Shown: positions 6,515 through 15,330, numbered from the stretch's first letter. The stretch is 16,278 nt of DNA from Desulfomicrobium sp. UBA5193 (GCA_002412965.1 DHWB01000012.1:1417-17694), one strand, 5' to 3'. The notes: a model not told the origin generated them from the letters alone. Program-made: numbers and translations.

Positions 6515-9449
6515 TGGCGCAGCGCGACGTGCGACCGTCCACCTTGATGACCAGAGGAAGGGACAGGCGCACATGGACCACGTGTTCGTCCCTGGCCAGA
6601 ACCTCCTGGCCTTCCAGCCATTCCCAGTCAAAGCGCTCGCCTTCCTTTCCCGAGACCATTATATAATTGATACCAAGGGTCGTGATGTTGTGGAAGAAAT
6701 GCGATCCCTGGGACGGCTCGACCCGCAACTGGGCCGAAGCGGTCTCGACGATGGCCGCCACGCCGCAGATGTCGTTCCACCCCACGGGTATGCCCAGCCA
6801 GCGATCCGCCGTGCCCCAGCGCCCCGGCCCGGCCAGCAGATATTTGCGGCCCTCGGCCACAAGGCCGGCGTTGATGCGCCCGATCTCCCCGGCGATCTGC
6901 ATGGTTTTTTCGACCTCAAACGTTTCAGGCCGCACATAGACAATGTCAAAAACATCCGCCTTTTCCGCGTTGCCCAGGGCGTGGCTCGAAAGGCAAAAGG
7001 CCCGCACCCGGTCCTCCTCGGTGATGTTCACCCGGTTCAGGTCGGCGCGAGCGGACATGGGCCGCAGCTGCAGCAGGGAAAAAATCGGCTTGCGGGCCGG
7101 GTCTGGATAGAGATTGCAGGCGAACTCAAGCTCCACCGGGCAGCCCATGGCCGATTCGGTGATGGCCATGACATCCTGAAGCATCTCGGCCAGAGGCAGG
7201 GTCCTGTGTTTCAGGACCGGGGCAAAGAGCAGTACCCGTGGGCGATCCGGGATGGAGGCGGTGTCGCGGATGCGGCCCTCTTCGGGCAGGAAGGTCGAGG
7301 CCACCAGTCCCAGCGGCCCCGCGCCCTCGGCTTCGACGATATGGCGGCGGGTCAGCGAAAAATCCGTGCGCGGCCAAGGCCAGCGCTCAAGCGAGAGGCT
7401 GTAGAATTCGGTCTGGGCCGTGCGCAGAGCCAGCTCCACCGTCGGGCATTGGGGCAGGATGTTCGGATACTTGGGTGAAAAACGCAGGGTCTGGCCGCCG
7501 TCGACCACGATCTTGCCAAAGCCCAAGGCGATGGTCGCCACCCCGTCCTCGGGCTTCATGCGGCCGAAAGGGTAATAATTGTAGGACTGGGCCACCCCGG
7601 AAATGACCGGATAGAAATACCCGCCGTACTCCTCGCCGATGACCTGCTGCACCAGCACTCCCATCTTCTCCTCGTCCGTGCGCTGGCTGACCCGGCGTGA
7701 AAAGGCCTTGGGCGCCTGATAAAAGGTCGAGGCATAGACCTGCTTGATGGCCAGGATCAACTCCTCAAGCCTCGTTTCCAGATCCGGATGATTGTTGGGG
7801 ATCATGATCGTCGAATACAGGCCGGCATAGGCCTGGAACTGGGCGTCCTCGAGCAGGCTCGACGAGCGTACGGCCAGCGGATGGCGGACATGGACCAGAT
7901 AGGACTTGAGCTGCCGGCGCAGCCTGTTGGGGAAGCGGCCCTTCACGAATTGCGCCAGAACTTCCTCATCCCGGATGTCCATGCGCGACATCTGCTTCAA
8001 ATCGTTCAGCTTCAAAAAGGCGTCAAACCCTTCGGTGGCTATGGCCAGGGTCTTGGGCATGGCAAAATCCACCTGCGGATATTTTTCCCGCAGGCCGGGC
8101 AGGCGGCTCAAAAGCGAAAACAGGAACGCGAGGCCGCGGGCCTTGCCGCCCAGGGATCCTTCACCGATCTTGAAGAAATCCGTGGCCGGGTCAAAATCGT
8201 TCGGGTTGAAGCTCGCGATGATTCCCTTCTGGCGCTGCTCGCGGCGGCGCTGAACCATCTCCATGACCCCGGAGCGCAGCTGCTCGGGGGAGGTGAAATC
8301 CTTCTCGCTCATGGGCCGCAGGCGGTCGGCCAGATCGAATTCGGTGCGGGCAAAAAACCAGCGCGAAAAATCATTGTGCCGGGAATGACGGATGAGCACT
8401 TCCGCCGGGACAGTTTTGAGACGCGCCTCCAGGCTGTGAATGTTTCCGGCGCGGGCGATCTCCTGCCCATCTTCGCTCCGAAAGATAAAATCCCCGAATC
8501 CCAGCCGCTCAAGCACGAACCGGCGCACATCGGCAAGCAGCGAAGCCGAATTCTTGTCCACAAAGGTGGCCGGAATCTCCCGCGCCCGCCGGGCGTTCTC
8601 GGGTTCGTTGCTCATGAGCAGAAGCGGAATGTCGAAGCGCCGCTTCCTGATGGTCGAGAGCAATTCCACTCCGGCCCCGGCATCGAGTTTTCCGCCATGA
8701 GGGAAGCGCACATCGGACAGCACGCTCAGCACGTACGGCTCGAATTTTTCGAACAGGGCCAGCGCATCCTCATAGTTGCCGGCCAGCAGGATCTTGGGCC
8801 TGCACCTCATGGTCAGCAGGCGGTGCTCCTGGTTCAGCCCTTCGCGGATGACGTCCTGGGTCTGGACCACCAACTCGCGGTACAGGATGGGCAGCAGGCT
8901 GGACTGGTAACGGGGGGAATCCTCGACCACGATGATGACACGGATGCCGACGCTTTTCGTGTCGAAATCGACATTCATGGCGTCCTCGGCGTTCTTGACC
9001 AGAGCGACCAGCAGGTCGGCGTTGCCGGTCCACACGAACTGGCGGTCAATGCCTTCGGGCGGGGTTTCCCCGGGCAGGAACACTTCGCGGTGGGTCAGCA
9101 GATAGACAGGGATGCCAAGGCTCAGCTGCTTGATCCTCTGCCCCAGGGTCAAGGCCTCGCGCTCGGCCAATTGTGGCATGATGATAATGAGTTCGAACGG
9201 GCGCTGCGCCAGGAAAGCCAGCGCCTCCTCGGCGCTTGAGGCCCAGGTCAGGCGGGGCGGGCGGCTCAGGTTCAGGCCCTGGTATTCGGACACGATGCGT
9301 TCGGAGAGCTTGCAGTCCTCCTCCATGACCCAGGCATCGTATGCCGTGGACACCAGCAGAATATTCTGGACTTTTCTGGCCATGAGATCATGGAATTTCC
9401 GGAATTCCGAATCTTGGGCCACAAGTTGCAATGACGGCTTGAGGGACAT
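6393..9449 (-). CDS. receiver-domain protein with PPDK/PEP-synthase ATP-grasp module
   Basis: A large 1018-residue cytoplasmic protein. Residues about 27-160 look like a degenerate receiver fold, lacking acidic site residues. Residues about 168-315 look like an intact response-regulator receiver: Glu176-Asp177, phosphoacceptor candidate Asp246, Ser280 and Lys299. The PPDK_N/PEP-synthase nucleotide-binding module follows, with GEGSLGGKARG (429-439), PLAVRSSSLLEDAQ (524-537) and QLRPMSA (794-800). A C-terminal region holds GPGRWGTADRWLGIPV (874-889) and EPSQGSHFFHNIT (911-923). I see no TSH-type swivelling phosphohistidine motif and no C-terminal PEP/pyruvate barrel, so it is unlikely to be a standard PEP synthase or PPDK. 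GGAGA precedes the ATG at 9449. It is divergent from the ATP-grasp/Anbu operon. Its last 35 residues or so lie beyond the likely family end and overlap argP. Confidence 0.82.
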   Translation of the reverse strand: MSLKPSLQLVAQDSEFRKFHDLMARKVQNILLVSTAYDAWVMEEDCKLSERIVSEYQGLNLSRPPRLTWASSAEEALAFLAQRPFELIIIMPQLAEREALTLGQRIKQLSLGIPVYLLTHREVFLPGETPPEGIDRQFVWTGNADLLVALVKNAEDAMNVDFDTKSVGIRVIIVVEDSPRYQSSLLPILYRELVVQTQDVIREGLNQEHRLLTMRCRPKILLAGNYEDALALFEKFEPYVLSVLSDVRFPHGGKLDAGAGVELLSTIRKRRFDIPLLLMSNEPENARRAREIPATFVDKNSASLLADVRRFVLERLGFGDFIFRSEDGQEIARAGNIHSLEARLKTVPAEVLIRHSRHNDFSRWFFARTEFDLADRLRPMSEKDFTSPEQLRSGVMEMVQRRREQRQKGIIASFNPNDFDPATDFFKIGEGSLGGKARGLAFLFSLLSRLPGLREKYPQVDFAMPKTLAIATEGFDAFLKLNDLKQMSRMDIRDEEVLAQFVKGRFPNRLRRQLKSYLVHVRHPLAVRSSSLLEDAQFQAYAGLYSTIMIPNNHPDLETRLEELILAIKQVYASTFYQAPKAFSRRVSQRTDEEKMGVLVQQVIGEEYGGYFYPVISGVAQSYNYYPFGRMKPEDGVATIALGFGKIVVDGGQTLRFSPKYPNILPQCPTVELALRTAQTEFYSLSLERWPWPRTDFSLTRRHIVEAEGAGPLGLVASTFLPEEGRIRDTASIPDRPRVLLFAPVLKHRTLPLAEMLQDVMAITESAMGCPVELEFACNLYPDPARKPIFSLLQLRPMSARADLNRVNITEEDRVRAFCLSSHALGNAEKADVFDIVYVRPETFEVEKTMQIAGEIGRINAGLVAEGRKYLLAGPGRWGTADRWLGIPVGWNDICGVAAIVETASAQLRVEPSQGSHFFHNITTLGINYIMVSGKEGERFDWEWLEGQEVLARDEHVVHVRLSLPLVIKVDGRTSRCAITPADGGKRRESAASVPVPQAPGCCNLAPGGADGPGRCAL

Positions 9450-9580
9450 GTCTGTCTCCGGTGAAAACTGTGCGCTGAAGCTTTGAGCCTATGCAATTAA
9501 CCCGCCCTTAGGCAACGCGGCCGAGGTCGAAAATGCGGATAAATATCTCGTGCGAATGTTTGGTTTCAGGCACGGATTTG

Positions 9581-9609
9581 TTGAAATCATGGGTGCATCA
9601 CCATATAAA
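9581..9609 (+). promoter_or_regulatory. sigma70-type promoter for the ATP-grasp/Anbu operon
   Basis: -35 TTGAAA (9581-9586), 17-nt spacer, -10 TATAAA (9604-9609), about 33 nt before the first ATG. The match to consensus and spacing are good. It lies in the 192-bp gap shared with the divergent receiver/PPDK-like gene, so the two transcripts may be co-regulated. For the minus strand only a weak candidate (TTGCCT...CATAGG, about 9515-9488) was seen. Confidence 0.6.
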
Positions 9610-9641
9610 ATTTACAACGATGTCAAAACCAGAGGCTGCTT

Positions 9642-11075
9642 ATGAAATTCACCGGCTATGATCTAGGCCCTTTTCATGACGAAATGTTCTCGGCTCCCGG
9701 CGTTCCCCGCGACGGCACGAGGCTTCTGGTCGACAAAATCGAGTCCCTGCCCGAAGGCGAGTTGCTCAGGCGGCAGCAACAGGCCGAACAGGCACTCTAC
9801 GACCTCGGCATCACGTTCACGGTCTATGGCCACGAACAGGGCACGGAAAAGATCTTTCCCTTCGACGTGGTGCCGAGAGTCATTGAGGCCAACGACTGGG
9901 ATCATATCGAGATCGGCCTCAAGCAGCGCATCTTCGCCCTGAACCTTTTTCTGGACGACATCTACCACGACCAGAAGATCATAAGGGACGGCGTCATCCC
10001 GCGCGAGATCATCGAGACGGCCGAGGGCTTTCTCCCTGCATGCATGGGCATAAATCCGCCCCACGGAGTCTGGTGCCACGTCACGGGCACGGACCTGGTG
10101 CGCGACGAAAGCGGAACCTTCTTCGTTCTGGAGGACAACCTGCGCTGCCCATCCGGGGTGTCCTATGTGCTGGCCAACCGCAGTCTCATGAAGCGGACTC
10201 TGCCCGAAGTCTTCGCGGCCTCGCGCGTGCGCCCCGTGGATGACTATCCGGCCAAGCTTCTCAATCTCCTGCTGCGCATGGCCCCCAAAAACGACTCCCA
10301 GCCCTGCGTGGCCCTGCTCACCCCCGGCATCTACAATTCCGCCTATTTCGAGCATTCCTTCCTCGCGTTGCAAACCGGCATCGAGCTTGTCCAGAATCAG
10401 GATTTGGTTGTCGAGGACAATTTCGTCTACATGCGCACGACCAAGGGCCTCAAGAAAGTGGACGTCATCTATCGCCGCCTGAACGACGATTACCTTGACC
10501 CCCTGGTCTTCAGGCCGGAGTCGCTTCTGGGCGTGCCGGGCATCATGGGCGCCTACCGCGCGGGCAATGTCTGCCTCGCCAACGCGCCAGGCACGGGGGT
10601 GGCCGATGACAAGGTCGTCTACGCCTATGTGCCCGAAATCATCCGCTACTACCTGGGAGAAGAGGCCTTCATCCCCAATGTCCCGACCTATCTGTGCTGG
10701 CGGCAAGAAGACCGGGCCTATGTGCTGGACAATCTCGAAACCATGGTCGTCAAGGCGGCCAACGAATCCGGCGGCTACGGCATGCTGGTCGGTCCGGCCT
10801 CGACCAGGGCCGAGCGGGAGGATTTTGCCGGGCGCATCAAGGCCAGACCGCGCAACTACATCGCCCAGCCCGCGCTCATGCTCTCCCGCGCACCGGTCAT
10901 CGTCGGAGATCATTTCGAGGGACGGCACGTGGATCTGCGGCCCTACATCCTCCATGGCGGCGACGTGCAGGTCATCCCCGGCGGCCTGACCAGGGTAGCC
11001 CTCAAGAAAGGGTCGCTGGTGGTCAATTCCTCCCAGGGGGGAGGCAGCAAGGACACCTGGGTCCTCAAACACTAA
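9642..11075 (+). CDS. circularly permuted ATP-grasp ligase (DUF404/DUF407 type)
   Basis: Predicted ATP-dependent carboxylate-amine ligase (amidoligase) of 477 residues. Family motifs seen are DLVRDESGTFFVLEDNLRCP (151-170) continuing to SGVSY, VDVIYRRLND (273-282), KAANESGGYG (371-380), DLRPY (431-435) and GGLTRVAL (447-454). This order is that of the circularly permuted type-2 ATP-grasp family. It would activate a carboxylate as acyl phosphate and join it to an amine; the substrates are unknown. The start has AGAGG 6 nt upstream. It is the first gene of a four-gene operon; the next ATG follows 16 nt after its stop, with its own AAGGA. Such ligases usually travel with an alpha-E protein, as here. 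Confidence 0.9.
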   Translation: MKFTGYDLGPFHDEMFSAPGVPRDGTRLLVDKIESLPEGELLRRQQQAEQALYDLGITFTVYGHEQGTEKIFPFDVVPRVIEANDWDHIEIGLKQRIFALNLFLDDIYHDQKIIRDGVIPREIIETAEGFLPACMGINPPHGVWCHVTGTDLVRDESGTFFVLEDNLRCPSGVSYVLANRSLMKRTLPEVFAASRVRPVDDYPAKLLNLLLRMAPKNDSQPCVALLTPGIYNSAYFEHSFLALQTGIELVQNQDLVVEDNFVYMRTTKGLKKVDVIYRRLNDDYLDPLVFRPESLLGVPGIMGAYRAGNVCLANAPGTGVADDKVVYAYVPEIIRYYLGEEAFIPNVPTYLCWRQEDRAYVLDNLETMVVKAANESGGYGMLVGPASTRAEREDFAGRIKARPRNYIAQPALMLSRAPVIVGDHFEGRHVDLRPYILHGGDVQVIPGGLTRVALKKGSLVVNSSQGGGSKDTWVLKH

Positions 11076-11091
11076 CCCCAAGGACACGCCC

Positions 11092-12069
11092 ATGCTTTCA
11101 CGTGTAGCAAACGCCATTTACTGGATGAGCAGATATCTGGAGCGGGCCGGAAACCTGGCCCGCGTGGTCGAAGTCAACTGGCACCTGACCCTCGACCTGC
11201 CGGGGTCCGGCGCCACTGAATGGCGGTCCCTGATCGAGGCCAGTGGCGACCTTGCCCTGTTCGAGGAGCATTACGGGGAATACGACGCCGCCACGGTCAT
11301 CACCTTCCTGAGTTTCGACCGGGATTATCCCAACTCCATCGCATCCTGCCTGTGGGCAGCGCGCGAAAATGCCAGGGCCATCCGCGAAGTCATTCCGTAC
11401 GAGATGTGGAACTACATCAACATGTTCTACCATATTGTCCACGATGCCGCGACGAGGCCGTTGCAGGTGGTCGAAAACCCGTTCTCCTTTTGCCAGGAAG
11501 TCAAAATGCGCGACTTCATGCTCGGCGGGATCACTGCCGACGCCATGATCGAAGACGAAGCCTGGCATTTTGCCCGGCTTGGCCGTCTGCTGGAACGGTG
11601 CGACAAGACCTCGCGCATCCTCGATGTCAGCTTTCAGCAGCTTCTGCATGAGACGGGGGAGATGTCTCAGCCCGTGGATTCCATTCAATGGATAGCGCTG
11701 CTGCGCGCCACCAGCGCCTTCAATGCCTTCCGTCGCTGCCGGGGACGCATATCACCCGAAAAGGTGGCGGACTTTCTGCTTTTCGATCATGAATTTTCGC
11801 GCTCCATATTGCACGGGCTCACTCGCGCCCAGACTTCCCTGCACGCCATCACGGGGACAAAGCTGAATTTTTTCACGCGCGAAAGTGAACGCCTGCTGGG
11901 TCAACTTTGCGCGGACCTTTCCTACTTGACCATTGAAGATGTTTTCGCGCAGGGTCTGCATCGTTTCACGGACCGTTTGCAAACCCGCATGAACGCGGTC
12001 GATGCTCGCCTCGGAATCGAATTTTTCGGTTACGCGGCTCATGGGCCGGAAACAAGGATGGAACAATGA
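11092..12069 (+). CDS. alpha-E domain protein (DUF403)
   Basis: A 325-residue, predicted mostly helical protein. The N-terminus MLSRVANAIYWMSRYLERA is the hallmark of the alpha-E family, which is almost always encoded beside circularly permuted ATP-grasp ligases. Its biochemical role is not established; a partner or second subunit of the ligase is the usual inference. No signal peptide or membrane segment is evident. Its stop overlaps the start of the next gene in an ATGA (12066-12069), which implies translational coupling to the Anbu peptidase. Confidence 0.9.
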   Translation: MLSRVANAIYWMSRYLERAGNLARVVEVNWHLTLDLPGSGATEWRSLIEASGDLALFEEHYGEYDAATVITFLSFDRDYPNSIASCLWAARENARAIREVIPYEMWNYINMFYHIVHDAATRPLQVVENPFSFCQEVKMRDFMLGGITADAMIEDEAWHFARLGRLLERCDKTSRILDVSFQQLLHETGEMSQPVDSIQWIALLRATSAFNAFRRCRGRISPEKVADFLLFDHEFSRSILHGLTRAQTSLHAITGTKLNFFTRESERLLGQLCADLSYLTIEDVFAQGLHRFTDRLQTRMNAVDARLGIEFFGYAAHGPETRMEQ

Positions 12070-12824
12070 CCTTTTGTCTCGGCATCACGGTGGAAGACGG
12101 CCTGGTCGGCCTGGCGGACACCCGCATCACCGCCGGCAATGAAATGACCACGGCGCAGAAACTCAGCACCTATGAGACTGCGAGCGGAGCGGTTTTCTTC
12201 ATGACCTCCGGCCTGCGCTCCTTGCGGGACAAGGTGGCCACCTATTTCGAGGAAGCCCTGGAATCCGGGCCGCCTCCGGACAAACTGTACAAGGCCGTGA
12301 ACCTCTTTGCCGACCTCGTCCGGCGCGTGGCCAAGGAGGACAAGGAATATCTCGACGCCTCGGGACTGCAGTTCAACATCCACGCCATCATGGGCGGGCA
12401 GTTCTCCGCCGACGCCACGCACAAGCTCTTCCTGATCTACCCCCAGGGCAACTGGGTGGAGATCACCTCCGGCACCCCCTACCATATCATTGGAGAAACC
12501 GGATACGGCAAGCCCGTCCTGGACCGGACCCTCAAGCACGCAGACTCCATCCATTTCGCACTCAAGGTCGGCTGTCTGGCCTTCGACTCCACGCGCATCA
12601 GCGCCGCCGATGTGGACTTCCCTCTTGATGTGGTGGTCTATTCCAAGGGGTCCTTTTCCCTCATCGAACACCGCTTCGAGCAGAATGACCTGGCGCACAT
12701 CTCCACCTGGTGGCAGGAGCGGCTGCGCGAGGGCGTCCATGCCCTGCCTTCGGAATGGATCGACGCCATCGCGGCCAGCCTCGCCCCCAGCAGCCGCAAA
12801 CTGCACTCCAAAACCGAGGAGTGA
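12066..12824 (+). CDS. Anbu-type proteasome-like N-terminal Thr peptidase
   Basis: A 252-residue N-terminal nucleophile hydrolase of the Anbu (ancestral beta subunit) family, related to the 20S proteasome beta subunit and HslV. The Met is followed directly by Thr (MTFCLGIT), so removal of Met alone exposes the catalytic Thr1 without a propeptide. Asp17 (in GLADTRI) and Lys31 (in TTAQKLS) fit the conserved Asp17/Lys33 active-site positions. Other conserved blocks are FMTSGLRSLRDK and YHIIGETGYGKP. Unlike HslV, no HslU-type ATPase is encoded nearby. The operon partners suggest its substrate is linked to the product of the ligase. The start is fixed by the ATGA overlap and by the need for Thr at position 2. 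Confidence 0.9.
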   Translation: MTFCLGITVEDGLVGLADTRITAGNEMTTAQKLSTYETASGAVFFMTSGLRSLRDKVATYFEEALESGPPPDKLYKAVNLFADLVRRVAKEDKEYLDASGLQFNIHAIMGGQFSADATHKLFLIYPQGNWVEITSGTPYHIIGETGYGKPVLDRTLKHADSIHFALKVGCLAFDSTRISAADVDFPLDVVVYSKGSFSLIEHRFEQNDLAHISTWWQERLREGVHALPSEWIDAIAASLAPSSRKLHSKTEE

Positions 12825-12827
12825 GCG

Positions 12828-13679
12828 ATGCGCATCCGGGTGGAACACGAAACCAGCTATCGCTTCAGCAGGCCCGTCTTCCTTGAGCCGCACCTGATCC
12901 GGCTCAAGCCCCGGCAGGATGCAGGGCAGATGCTCGAACACTTCAGCCTCAAGGTCAGCCCCGAACCGGCTGGACTGTGCGAAATCCTGGACGCGTGCGG
13001 CAATGCAGCCCACTGGATGTGGTTTGAGGGCATGTGGGAGGAGCTGGTGATCCGCACGGAATTCACGGCCCACACCCTGCGAGCCAACCCCTTCGACTAT
13101 CTGCTGCACCCGTGCGCATTCACGCTCCCCCTGGACCTGCCAGCCCTTGAGCGCGAAGCCTTGATGCCCTCTCTGCGGCCCGGCAGCCCCTCAACGCGCG
13201 CCCTCGCCAAGAAATTCATGGCCGAGACCGGCAGCGACAGCCTTCAATTCTTGAACCGTCTCAATGCCTGGCTCTACCAGAACATCGCCATCGTCCCACG
13301 GCTCGAACCCGGTATCCACACCACGGAGACAACGCTGCTGCATGGCCGGGGCGCGTGCCGCGACGTCAGCCTCGTCTTCATGGAGGTCTGCCGCGAAGCG
13401 GGAATTCCGGCCCGCTTCGTGTCCGGCTACCAGATCGGCGACCCCAAGCAGACCGAGCGGGACCTGCACGCCTACCCGGAAGTCTACCTCCCCGGAGCGG
13501 GCTGGCGCGGCTACGACCCCACCCTGGGCCTTACGGTCGTCGGAGGTCATCTCGCCCTCTGCGCCGCCTCCGAACCGGAACTGACCGCGCCCATTACCGG
13601 CACGTTCCGGGGCAGCGCCACGAACGAACTTCTCCACAAGATCCACCTTGAGGCCATGCCTGAAAAAACAAACGGCTGA
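12828..13679 (+). CDS. transglutaminase-like cysteine protease/transferase
   Basis: A 283-residue protein. The N-terminal half (about 1-100) is the beta-rich domain typical of bacterial transglutaminase-like proteins (MRIRVEHETSYRFSRPV). The papain-like core carries the catalytic triad Cys177 (GRGACRDVS), His214 (DLHAYPEVY) and Asp230 (GWRGYDPTLG). Members may hydrolyse or form amide bonds. No signal peptide is seen, so it is probably cytoplasmic. It starts 3 nt after the Anbu stop, and GAGGAG in the end of the Anbu gene serves as ribosome-binding site. It is the last gene of the operon; its stop codon lies inside the hairpin of the minus-strand gdhA terminator. Confidence 0.9.
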   Translation: MRIRVEHETSYRFSRPVFLEPHLIRLKPRQDAGQMLEHFSLKVSPEPAGLCEILDACGNAAHWMWFEGMWEELVIRTEFTAHTLRANPFDYLLHPCAFTLPLDLPALEREALMPSLRPGSPSTRALAKKFMAETGSDSLQFLNRLNAWLYQNIAIVPRLEPGIHTTETTLLHGRGACRDVSLVFMEVCREAGIPARFVSGYQIGDPKQTERDLHAYPEVYLPGAGWRGYDPTLGLTVVGGHLALCAASEPELTAPITGTFRGSATNELLHKIHLEAMPEKTNG

Positions 13680-13700
13680 CCCCCTTTCAAGGATCAGCCG
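13660..13700 (-). terminator. intrinsic terminator of gdhA
   Basis: Minus strand: a 7-bp stem CGGCTGA...TCAGCCG (13700-13694 with 13679-13673; loop 14 nt, partly able to pair inside), followed by TTTGTTTTTT. It lies about 32 nt after the gdhA stop. The T-run falls within the last codons of the convergent transglutaminase gene and the stem includes its stop codon. No T-run follows on the plus strand, so it should stop mainly gdhA transcription. Confidence 0.75.
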
Positions 13701-13731
13701 CAACGCGAAACGCAAGCATTTTCCGTCTACA

Positions 13732-15084
13732 TCAGACCACGCCCTGGTCCAGCATGGCGTCGGCCACCTTCACGAATCCGGCGATGTTGGCGCCCACGAC
13801 ATAGTTGTAGGGCTTGCCATAGGCTGCGGCAGTGTCCATGCAGACCTTGTGGATGGTCTTCATGATCAGCTTCAGCCGGTCGTCCACTTCCTGCCTGGTC
13901 CAGCTCAAACGCATGCTGTTCTGGGTCATCTCCAGGCCCGAGACCGAGACCCCGCCGGCGTTGGCAGCCTTGCCCGGCCCGAAGAGCACGCCGTTGTCCA
14001 GAAAAATGCGCACACCGCCGTGCGAGGTCGGCATGTTCGCGCCCTCGGCCACAACCCGCACCCCGCCGGCCACCATGTTTTCGGCGTCACGAGGGCCAAT
14101 TTCGTTCTGCGTGGCGCACGGAAAGGCGGCGTCCGCCTGATGAGCCCAGAGCGGGTTGTATCCCAAGGCGTAATCCGCAGGCGTGAACACCGCCTCGGGA
14201 TACATCTCCACATATTCCTTCACCCGCCCCCGGCGCACGTTCTTGAGGTGCTTGATGTAGGCGAGCTTCTCGGGCGTGATCCCGGCTTCGTCATAGATAT
14301 ACCCTGACGAATCGGAAAACGTGACCGGAGCGCTACCCAGCTGCAGCAGCTTTTCCATGGTGTACTGGGCCACGTTGCCCGATCCGGAAATCAGGCTGCG
14401 GGTCCCTTCCAGCTTTTTCCCCTGGGCCGCGAGCATCTCGCCCGCAAAATAGACCGCCCCGTAGCCCGTGGCCTCGGGCCGGACCAGGCTGCCGCCCCAG
14501 GATGCGCCCTTGCCCGTGAGCACTCCCGTAAATTCATTCTTAAGCTTCTTGTACATGCCAAACATGTAGCCCACTTCCCGCGCGCCCACGCCGATGTCTC
14601 CGGCAGGCACGTCCGTGTTCGGGCCGATGTGGCGGAAGAGTTCGAGCATGAAGCTCTGACAGAAACGCTGCACCTCATGGTCGGACTTGCCCTTGGGGTC
14701 AAAATCCGCCCCGCCCTTGCCGCCGCCCATGGGCAGGGTGGTCAGCGAGTTCTTGAAGACCTGTTCGAAGGCCAAAAATTTGAGAATGCCGAGATTCACT
14801 GAAGGGTGAAAACGGATGCCGCCTTTGTAAGGGCCGATGGCGCTGTTCATCTGCACACGGAATCCGCGGTTGACGTGCACATCACCGTGATCGTCAACCC
14901 ACGGAACCCGGAAGATGACCGTACGCTCCGGTTCGACCATGCGTTCGACAATCCCCGCCCGGCGGTATTCGGGATTGCGCTCCAGGGCTGGTTCTATCGA
15001 CTCCATGACCTCGGTCACGGCCTGATGAAATTCCACTTCGCCCGGATCCCGCCGCTTGACCAACTCAAGAATCTCCATGCTCAT
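13732..15084 (-). CDS. gdhA: glutamate dehydrogenase (NADP-type)
   Basis: Hexameric-type enzyme that interconverts 2-oxoglutarate plus ammonium and glutamate; in bacteria this type mainly assimilates ammonium. With the start at 15084 it has 450 residues, close to E. coli GdhA (447). Visible motifs are GPYKGGIRFH with substrate lysine Lys87, LPMGGGKGG with catalytic Lys123, PAGDIGVG with Asp163, and the dinucleotide-binding loop SGSGNVAQ (233-240). The residue after the second strand (TFSDSSG) is not the acidic residue common in NAD enzymes, which favours NADP. This start is chosen because GGAGGACGG ends 2 nt upstream; an upstream ATG (15117) has no such site. It lies alone on the minus strand, convergent with the Anbu operon. 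Confidence 0.95.
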   Translation of the reverse strand: MSMEILELVKRRDPGEVEFHQAVTEVMESIEPALERNPEYRRAGIVERMVEPERTVIFRVPWVDDHGDVHVNRGFRVQMNSAIGPYKGGIRFHPSVNLGILKFLAFEQVFKNSLTTLPMGGGKGGADFDPKGKSDHEVQRFCQSFMLELFRHIGPNTDVPAGDIGVGAREVGYMFGMYKKLKNEFTGVLTGKGASWGGSLVRPEATGYGAVYFAGEMLAAQGKKLEGTRSLISGSGNVAQYTMEKLLQLGSAPVTFSDSSGYIYDEAGITPEKLAYIKHLKNVRRGRVKEYVEMYPEAVFTPADYALGYNPLWAHQADAAFPCATQNEIGPRDAENMVAGGVRVVAEGANMPTSHGGVRIFLDNGVLFGPGKAANAGGVSVSGLEMTQNSMRLSWTRQEVDDRLKLIMKTIHKVCMDTAAAYGKPYNYVVGANIAGFVKVADAMLDQGVV

Positions 15085-15330
15085 GTCCGTCCTCCGCGTC
15101 TGTCCTGTTGCAGGCAATTTCTGTCAGCGTTCACTCTACCGTAAAATGAAGACTGTGGAAACCTTGCCGCCCTTTTTCCCCTAAGCGAAGCCAAGGTCAA
15201 GGGAGCCCGACATTTTTTCCGCAAAAGAAGCCCTATTTCGCACAATATCTTGAATATCAACTCGATTCCCGTAATTTCAACGGAACCATGCCCTGCAATT
15301 CCTGTGTCCGAAAAAAAACACGATCCATGC

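Noticed and set aside
6456..7478. Plus-strand open frame (340 codons) after argP
   Set aside because: Antisense to conserved C-terminal motifs of the receiver-PPDK protein; no support of its own.
7788..9239. Long plus-strand open frame (483 codons) opposite the receiver-PPDK gene
   Set aside because: It is the antisense of a well-supported gene with clear motifs. High GC gives long spurious frames, and no family motif is seen in the translation.
9570..9585. Possible sigma54 promoter (GGCACG...TGTTG) upstream of the ATP-grasp gene
   Set aside because: The -12 GC is missing; a good sigma70 promoter overlaps and explains the site better.
9663..11117. Long minus-strand open frame (484 codons) opposite the ATP-grasp ligase
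   Set aside because: Shadow of a real gene on the other strand. The ligase has all family motifs, a promoter and a ribosome-binding site; this frame has none.
12039..13109. Minus-strand open frame (356 codons) across the Anbu and transglutaminase genes
   Set aside because: It overlaps two genes with intact catalytic residues and has no recognisable domain.
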